In this document: one piece after another, positions 22,750-26,393 of the stretch | Numbering within the stretch: the first letter of the stretch is position 1 | How the letters are laid out: each line of letters opens with the position of its first letter | Source of the DNA: Candidatus Bathyarchaeota archaeon | GTDB taxonomy: Archaea > Thermoproteota > Bathyarchaeia > TCS64 | Length of the DNA: 26,393 nt | Reading direction: 5' to 3' | NCBI GenBank assembly: GCA_014730055.1 | Contig: WJIV01000275.1 | Span: 1 to 26,393, forward strand | Position numbers and translations under genes: made by a program | The notes under the pieces: generated by a model | Told to the model about the DNA's origin: nothing | The model's database searches: none | The model's input: the letters and a program-made list of their open reading frames with translations, nothing else

Positions 22750-22920
22750 TTGACAGAAAGGCTTAACGAATATAGCTGCCCCTACTGTGATAGGAAATCT
22801 GGAAGCCCTGGAGGAATACGGTTTCATATTAAACTAACACACCCAGATAAATTGGATGAGTTCAATACAAAATTTTATCCTGATATGGAAGCTAGATTTA
22901 GAGCATCGATAGAAGAATGA
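22750..22920 (+). CDS. Short C2H2 zinc-finger protein
   Basis: A 56-residue frame from TTG 22750 to TGA 22918-22920; a stop in frame at 22738-22740 excludes a longer form. It contains a textbook-like C2H2 finger: C10-x2-C13-x12-H26-x4-H31 (SCPYCDRK...GGIRFHIKLTHPD), followed by a 25-residue mostly charged helix (LDEFNTKFYPDMEARFRASI). Single-finger C2H2 proteins of 40-80 residues are known in archaea and some bind DNA. The start codon is weak and no good Shine-Dalgarno site is seen, but the coding pattern and the finger make a real gene likely. Targets are unknown. Confidence 0.75.
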   Translation: MTERLNEYSCPYCDRKSGSPGGIRFHIKLTHPDKLDEFNTKFYPDMEARFRASIEE

Positions 22921-22959
22921 ATTCTGCGCACACTAAGTTCAATAATCAATTTCTTGTGG

Positions 22960-22970
22960 ATAATATAAAA
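22960..22970 (+). promoter_or_regulatory. TATA box of the MBL-nucS unit
   Basis: ATAATATAAAA is centred about 29 bases before ATG 22995, with no Shine-Dalgarno sequence between; a leaderless or nearly leaderless transcript is likely. Confidence 0.45.
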
Positions 22971-22994
22971 TGTCATAACGTACTATAATAGGTT

Positions 22995-23717
22995 ATGAAG
23001 ATAACTGAAAGAGTTTACTTAGTTGGGGGGTCGGGATTTGGATATTCCCCTGCAGGCGACTGTAATGTATACTTATTAGATGGAGGAAATGAGCTTGCAC
23101 TGATTGATACCGGTGGAGGTAATGGAGTCAAAGAAATACTAAATAATGTAAAATCAATGGGATTTGACCCAAAGAATATTTCAGTTGCGTATAACACTCA
23201 CTCTCACTTTGATCACATTGGTGGAAACAAAAAGATAAAAAAAGAAACTGGATGTGAGATTGCAGCCAGCAGCATAGAAAAAGTGAGCATTGAAACACTA
23301 GATGAACTGAGCCTATATAGCATGGCCCTTGAAAGAGGTTTAGAATTTGAACCTATCAATGTGGACATAACTTTAGAAGATGGAGATATACAAGTAATTG
23401 GAGATATTAAACTCGAAATAATTCACAACCCAGGGCATACCCCCGGTGGAATTTCATTCAAAATGGATGATGAAGGAAAGACTTGTATTTTCTGTGGTGA
23501 TATAGCCGGTGCTAATGGTAGACTTGGATACATCAATGGACCAGGCTTCAATTTACCGGAGTGGAAAGCATCCATTAAGAAATTAATCCAACATAAACCC
23601 GAAAGGCTCTATCCTGGGCACAATACATTTCTTCTGGGCAATGCACTGGAACACCTGCAGGTTTACGATGCGAAGATGAACGCCGCCTGGACTAACATAG
23701 TTACAAGTATAGGATAA
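22995..23717 (+). CDS. Metallo-beta-lactamase-fold hydrolase
   Basis: A 240-residue protein with the complete metal site of the fold: HSHFDH at 69-74, H148 in NPGHTPGG, D169 in FCGDI and H209 in YPGHN. These bind two metal ions, usually zinc or iron, and hydrolyse esters, thioesters or phosphodiesters. The GHTPGGISF pattern and compact size resemble glyoxalase II-like or general MBL hydrolases, without the beta-CASP domain of the RNases. The substrate is not evident. It is four bases upstream of nucS, so the two are most likely cotranscribed, but no known functional link exists. Confidence 0.88.
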   Translation: MKITERVYLVGGSGFGYSPAGDCNVYLLDGGNELALIDTGGGNGVKEILNNVKSMGFDPKNISVAYNTHSHFDHIGGNKKIKKETGCEIAASSIEKVSIETLDELSLYSMALERGLEFEPINVDITLEDGDIQVIGDIKLEIIHNPGHTPGGISFKMDDEGKTCIFCGDIAGANGRLGYINGPGFNLPEWKASIKKLIQHKPERLYPGHNTFLLGNALEHLQVYDAKMNAAWTNIVTSIG

Positions 23718-23721
23718 ACAA

Positions 23722-24504
23722 ATGGAAAAAACAAAAAACCAACATTTAATGAAAAACCCAGAACTTGATAAAGCCGCAAGAGTAATAAAGTCAGGTATAT
23801 CAAGGCATAAGACTGTAATAATAGCTGGAGAATGTACGGTCGAGTATTCTGGAAGAGCAAGTTCATCATTAGATCTTGGTCAAAGAATCGTAATTATAAA
23901 ATCCGATGGAGCAGCTCTAGTCCACAGGCCAAAAGATTATTCTCCAGTTAACTGGCAACCATCTGGATCAATCTTTAAAACCAGATTGAACGACCAGGGT
24001 CTCAACATCAGGGTTCATAGAAGAAAAGAAAGGGAAACCATGGAGATCAACTTCACCAGCATAGTTATGCTCGCCGTACTTAATCTCGTAGACGCTGGAG
24101 AATTCACTATGTGGGCAACTGAAAGCGACATGCAGGAAGCTATACTATATAAACCTCAGCTTCTAGAGGAAGGATTCCGACCAATTACAAAAGAAATGTC
24201 AGTGGATCCCGGATTCATTGATATAATAGGTAATGACAGGAATGGAACTCTAGCTGTGGTTGAGATTAAAAGAGTGAAAGCAACAAAGGATTCAGTAGAA
24301 CAACTCAAGAAATACATGGATGTAATAGATCTTGATGAAAATAGATATGTTAGAGCAATTATTGTAGCTCCTGATATCGCCGAGAACGCTAAGGAGTTAC
24401 TTGAAGATTATGGTTATGAGTACAAAGAACTTTCACCTCAGATCTGTGCTGAGGTCCTGAAAGAAAAAAAGGGGAAGCCTTTAACAGCTTTTTTCGAGTT
24501 TTAG
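23722..24504 (+). CDS. nucS: Mismatch-specific endonuclease NucS/EndoMS
   Basis: A 260-residue protein matching NucS throughout. The N-terminal dimerisation/DNA-binding part has IIAGECTVEYSGRAS (34-48), SDGAALVH (61-68) and NWQPSGS (77-83). The RecB-like nuclease domain has D167 in PGFIDIIGNDR and E181/K183 in VVEIKR, with the 14- and 2-residue spacing of the known catalytic Asp, Glu and Lys. NucS cuts both strands at mismatched bases and replaces MutS-MutL in many archaea and in actinobacteria. The C-terminal KPLTAFFEF resembles a PCNA-interacting peptide, fitting its reported coupling to the sliding clamp. The 3' end overlaps convergent kbl by four bases. Confidence 0.95.
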   Translation: MEKTKNQHLMKNPELDKAARVIKSGISRHKTVIIAGECTVEYSGRASSSLDLGQRIVIIKSDGAALVHRPKDYSPVNWQPSGSIFKTRLNDQGLNIRVHRRKERETMEINFTSIVMLAVLNLVDAGEFTMWATESDMQEAILYKPQLLEEGFRPITKEMSVDPGFIDIIGNDRNGTLAVVEIKRVKATKDSVEQLKKYMDVIDLDENRYVRAIIVAPDIAENAKELLEDYGYEYKELSPQICAEVLKEKKGKPLTAFFEF

Positions 24505-25694
24505 ATAATATCCAAATTTTTACCTATTTTTTCTAATTGTGCTATAACTGTATCCAATATATCAGTTGTAAGCTTGGCGTTCATTTGAACTCTGATTCGT
24601 GATAACTCTCGCGCTACCATCGGGAATACAATAGGTGTAACGAAGGTGCCCTCCTCATATAACTTGTCAGCAAGTTTTTTTGCTTTACCTGGCTCTCCAA
24701 CTATTATTGGAATTATCGGAGTTTCACTATTTCCCGTATTAAAACCAAGGTCTTCAACAGCGTCTTTAAAGTAATTAGTATTTTTCCATAGGTTTTCGAC
24801 ATGCTCCGGCTCATTTTCTAACACGTCAATTGCAGCTATAGTAGCGGCGGCAATTGCTGGGGGATGACTGCTACTCAATAACCAGGTTCTGCTCTTATTC
24901 CAAGCGAATTTTACCAACATTTCAGAACCTGAGATATGACCCCCTATAGTACCATAGGCTTTACTGAATGTACCCATTTCAACATGTACATCGTTATGGG
25001 TCAAACCAAAGTGGCTTACTATTCCCCTACCCCCTTCACCGAGGACCCCTTCCCCGTGTGCGTCATCAACATATATCATTGCTCCATGCTTTTCACCAAT
25101 AGAAGCAATCTTATCTAAGGGGGCCATATCCCCATCCATACTGAATACACCATCTGTTATTATTAGTATCCTTCTGTAATCAGGATCATGTGTTTCTGCT
25201 TTTTCTAGTACTTTTGCTAGATCTTCAACATCATTATGCTTGTATATTGCACGTTCAGCCTTCGTTAACCTAACCCCATCAATGATACTACCATGATTCA
25301 ATTCATCACTAACAATTAGGTCATCTTCCCCAACCAGTTGAGGAATGAGGCCGGAATTGGCCATAAATCCTGTTGGATAGGTTAGAGAAGCTTCAGCATC
25401 CTTAAACTTAGAAAGACGCTCCTCCAGTTCAATATGAACATCCATGGTACCTGATATCGGGCGAACGGCGCCAGAGCCAACTCCATATTTTTCAATAGCC
25501 TCCAGTGCTGCCTGTTTGAGTTTAGGATGCGTCGCCAAGCTCAAATAATTATTACTATTCAGTAGAATGACTTCCTTGCCCTCAACTTTAGTTTTGGGCT
25601 TGCTTGGGCCCTCTAATTCCTTGAGTCTCCAATCGAGGTCCTTTTCCACCAATTCTTTATATTCTTTAGATAAAAATGCGGTTGGATCTCTCAA
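24501..25694 (-). CDS. kbl: Glycine C-acetyltransferase (2-amino-3-ketobutyrate CoA ligase)
   Basis: The protein has 397 residues from TTG 25694; no ATG lies upstream in frame. It is a PLP-dependent alpha-oxoamine synthase: NSNNYLSLATHPKLKQAA, GVGSGAVRPISGTMDVHIEL, the YVDDAHGEGVLGE cofactor site (D210/D211, H213) and the Schiff-base lysine K245 in GTFSKAYG. The family includes 8-amino-7-oxononanoate synthase and serine palmitoyltransferase. RPISGTMDVH and the divergent threonine dehydrogenase gene point to Kbl, which splits 2-amino-3-oxobutyrate with CoA into glycine and acetyl-CoA. No biotin genes are seen nearby, making BioF less likely. Confidence 0.9.
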   Translation of the reverse strand: MRDPTAFLSKEYKELVEKDLDWRLKELEGPSKPKTKVEGKEVILLNSNNYLSLATHPKLKQAALEAIEKYGVGSGAVRPISGTMDVHIELEERLSKFKDAEASLTYPTGFMANSGLIPQLVGEDDLIVSDELNHGSIIDGVRLTKAERAIYKHNDVEDLAKVLEKAETHDPDYRRILIITDGVFSMDGDMAPLDKIASIGEKHGAMIYVDDAHGEGVLGEGGRGIVSHFGLTHNDVHVEMGTFSKAYGTIGGHISGSEMLVKFAWNKSRTWLLSSSHPPAIAAATIAAIDVLENEPEHVENLWKNTNYFKDAVEDLGFNTGNSETPIIPIIVGEPGKAKKLADKLYEEGTFVTPIVFPMVARELSRIRVQMNAKLTTDILDTVIAQLEKIGKNLDII

Positions 25695-25726
25695 ATTAAT
25701 TCACAATCTTTGGATCGACTTTGTGC

Positions 25727-25752
25727 CTATAAGAGTTTTTAAAAGCTTATAG
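25727..25752. promoter_or_regulatory. Symmetric divergent promoter of kbl and tdh
   Basis: CTATAAG (25727-25733) and CTTATAG (25746-25752) are perfect inverted complements around a 12-base AT-rich spacer containing TTTTTAAAA. Each arm can act as a TATA box for the gene it faces. CTTATAG is centred 25 bases before the tdh ATG at 25774, and the other arm 36 bases before the kbl TTG, leaving a leader of about ten bases. The whole 26-base element is also a plausible binding site for a dimeric regulator. Confidence 0.6.
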
Positions 25753-25773
25753 TCAAAAATTAAATCGTTAAAG

Positions 25774-26393
25774 ATGAATAATCAAAGAATCTTGGTTACA
25801 GGAGCTACTGGACAGATAGGCTCAGAGCTTGTGCCTGCTCTTAGGGAAATATACGGAGTAGAGAATGTAATAGTGGGAATACACACCAGAGCACCCAGTG
25901 AGGATCTCAAGCAAGGACCTACAGATGATGTCGATGTTACCGAAAAAAGCTCAATTAAAGACTCTGTAAAAAAGCATGATATTAATACCATATATCATAT
26001 GGCTGCAATATTATCTGTAAAAGGAGAGGAAAACCCATGGTTGGCTTGGAATGTAAATATGAACGGCACTTATAATGTACTTGAAGTAGCAAGAGAACAA
26101 GGCGTATCACAAGTCTTCTGTCCAAGCAGTATTGCGGTCTTCGGACCAGAAACCCCGAAATGTAATACCCCTCAAGAGACAGTTTTAAGACCTGGAACCA
26201 TGTATGGGGTTACAAAAGTTGCTGGGGAACTTTTATGTGACTATTATTTTGATCGTTTTGGATTGGATGTAAGAGGAGTTAGGTACCCAGGAATAATTAG
26301 TAACAAGACCCTGCCCGGGGGAGGAACAACAGATTATGCTGTAGAGATATTTTATGAAGCCATTAAAAATGAGAAATACACTTGTTTCCTTAA
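25774..26393 (+). CDS. tdh: L-threonine 3-dehydrogenase, SDR (epimerase-like) type, 3' end missing
   Basis: 206 residues are present before the window ends; the family is about 310-320 residues. The Rossmann glycine motif GATGQIG (10-16) and the SDR catalytic pair Y144-x3-K148 in MYGVTKVAGE are present, with S118/S119 nearby. The stretches VRYPGIIS and PGGGTTDYAVEIFY are characteristic of the SDR-type threonine dehydrogenases known from Thermoplasma, Flavobacterium and animals, rather than the zinc-dependent MDR type of E. coli and Pyrococcus. The enzyme oxidises threonine with NAD+ to 2-amino-3-oxobutyrate, the substrate of Kbl encoded divergently. Confidence 0.92.
   Translation, partial: MNNQRILVTGATGQIGSELVPALREIYGVENVIVGIHTRAPSEDLKQGPTDDVDVTEKSSIKDSVKKHDINTIYHMAAILSVKGEENPWLAWNVNMNGTYNVLEVAREQGVSQVFCPSSIAVFGPETPKCNTPQETVLRPGTMYGVTKVAGELLCDYYFDRFGLDVRGVRYPGIISNKTLPGGGTTDYAVEIFYEAIKNEKYTCFL

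Noticed and set aside
1..26393. tRNA genes, CRISPR arrays, insertion sequences or prophage genes
   Set aside because: No cloverleaf-like T-loop/anticodon combination, no spaced direct repeats and no transposase or integrase motifs were seen while reading; gaps between genes are too short for most of them.

Overview
The window is archaeal DNA of roughly 37-40% GC by eye. The evidence is an archaeal-order S10/spc-type ribosomal protein superoperon containing S4e, L32e, L19e and the RNase P protein Rpp29/Rnp1, together with an EndA-family tRNA-splicing endonuclease subunit, NucS/EndoMS, archaeal-type topoisomerase IA, AlaX and leaderless TATA-box promoters. I cannot fix the lineage from sequence alone. 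The SDR-type threonine dehydrogenase paired with Kbl, and the absence of the SUI1/eIF1 gene often found between L29 and Rpp29, would be compatible with an uncultivated Asgard or Thermoplasmatota-like group, but this is a guess.

Layout. (1) Bases 1-581: the C-terminal end of a MOFRL-type glycerate 2-kinase, translationally coupled to a small TOPRIM protein. (2) Bases 621-2456: a single open frame fusing an HflX-type GTPase to a complete endonuclease III with its [4Fe-4S] cluster. (3) Bases 2696-16029: 22 ribosomal proteins plus Rpp29 and SecY on the plus strand, in the order L3-L4-L23-L2-S19, then a 191-base gap with a dyad, T-tracts and a new promoter, then L22-S3-L29-Rpp29-S17-L14-L24-S4e-L5-S14-S8-L6-L32e-L19e-L18-S5-L30-L15-SecY. 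S3 carries a long acidic linker and a C-terminal helix-hairpin-helix-like domain. (4) Bases 16061-18552: translation-quality and tRNA genes: AlaX editing protein, histidyl-tRNA synthetase and, convergent, a tRNA-splicing endonuclease homologue whose three catalytic positions all appear substituted. (5) Bases 18689-22920: topoisomerase IA with a small zinc protein, a convergent single-knuckle zinc protein, an MFS transporter and a 56-residue C2H2 zinc-finger protein. (6) Bases 22995-24504: a metallo-beta-lactamase hydrolase in a two-gene unit with mismatch endonuclease NucS. (7) Bases 24501-26393: kbl and tdh, divergent from a near-symmetric promoter, which together convert threonine to glycine and acetyl-CoA.

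Two modes of translation initiation are visible. Genes inside operons are preceded by GGTGA/GGAGG-type Shine-Dalgarno sequences. Several promoter-proximal genes (the hflX-nth fusion, alaX, hisS, topA, tdh, probably endA and the MBL gene) have a TATA-like box about 22-30 bases before the start codon and no Shine-Dalgarno site, as expected for leaderless mRNAs. I saw no tRNA, rRNA, CRISPR array or insertion sequence. No gene-free stretch exceeds 300 bases; the longest are 2457-2695 (promoter region of the L3 operon) and 5882-6072.
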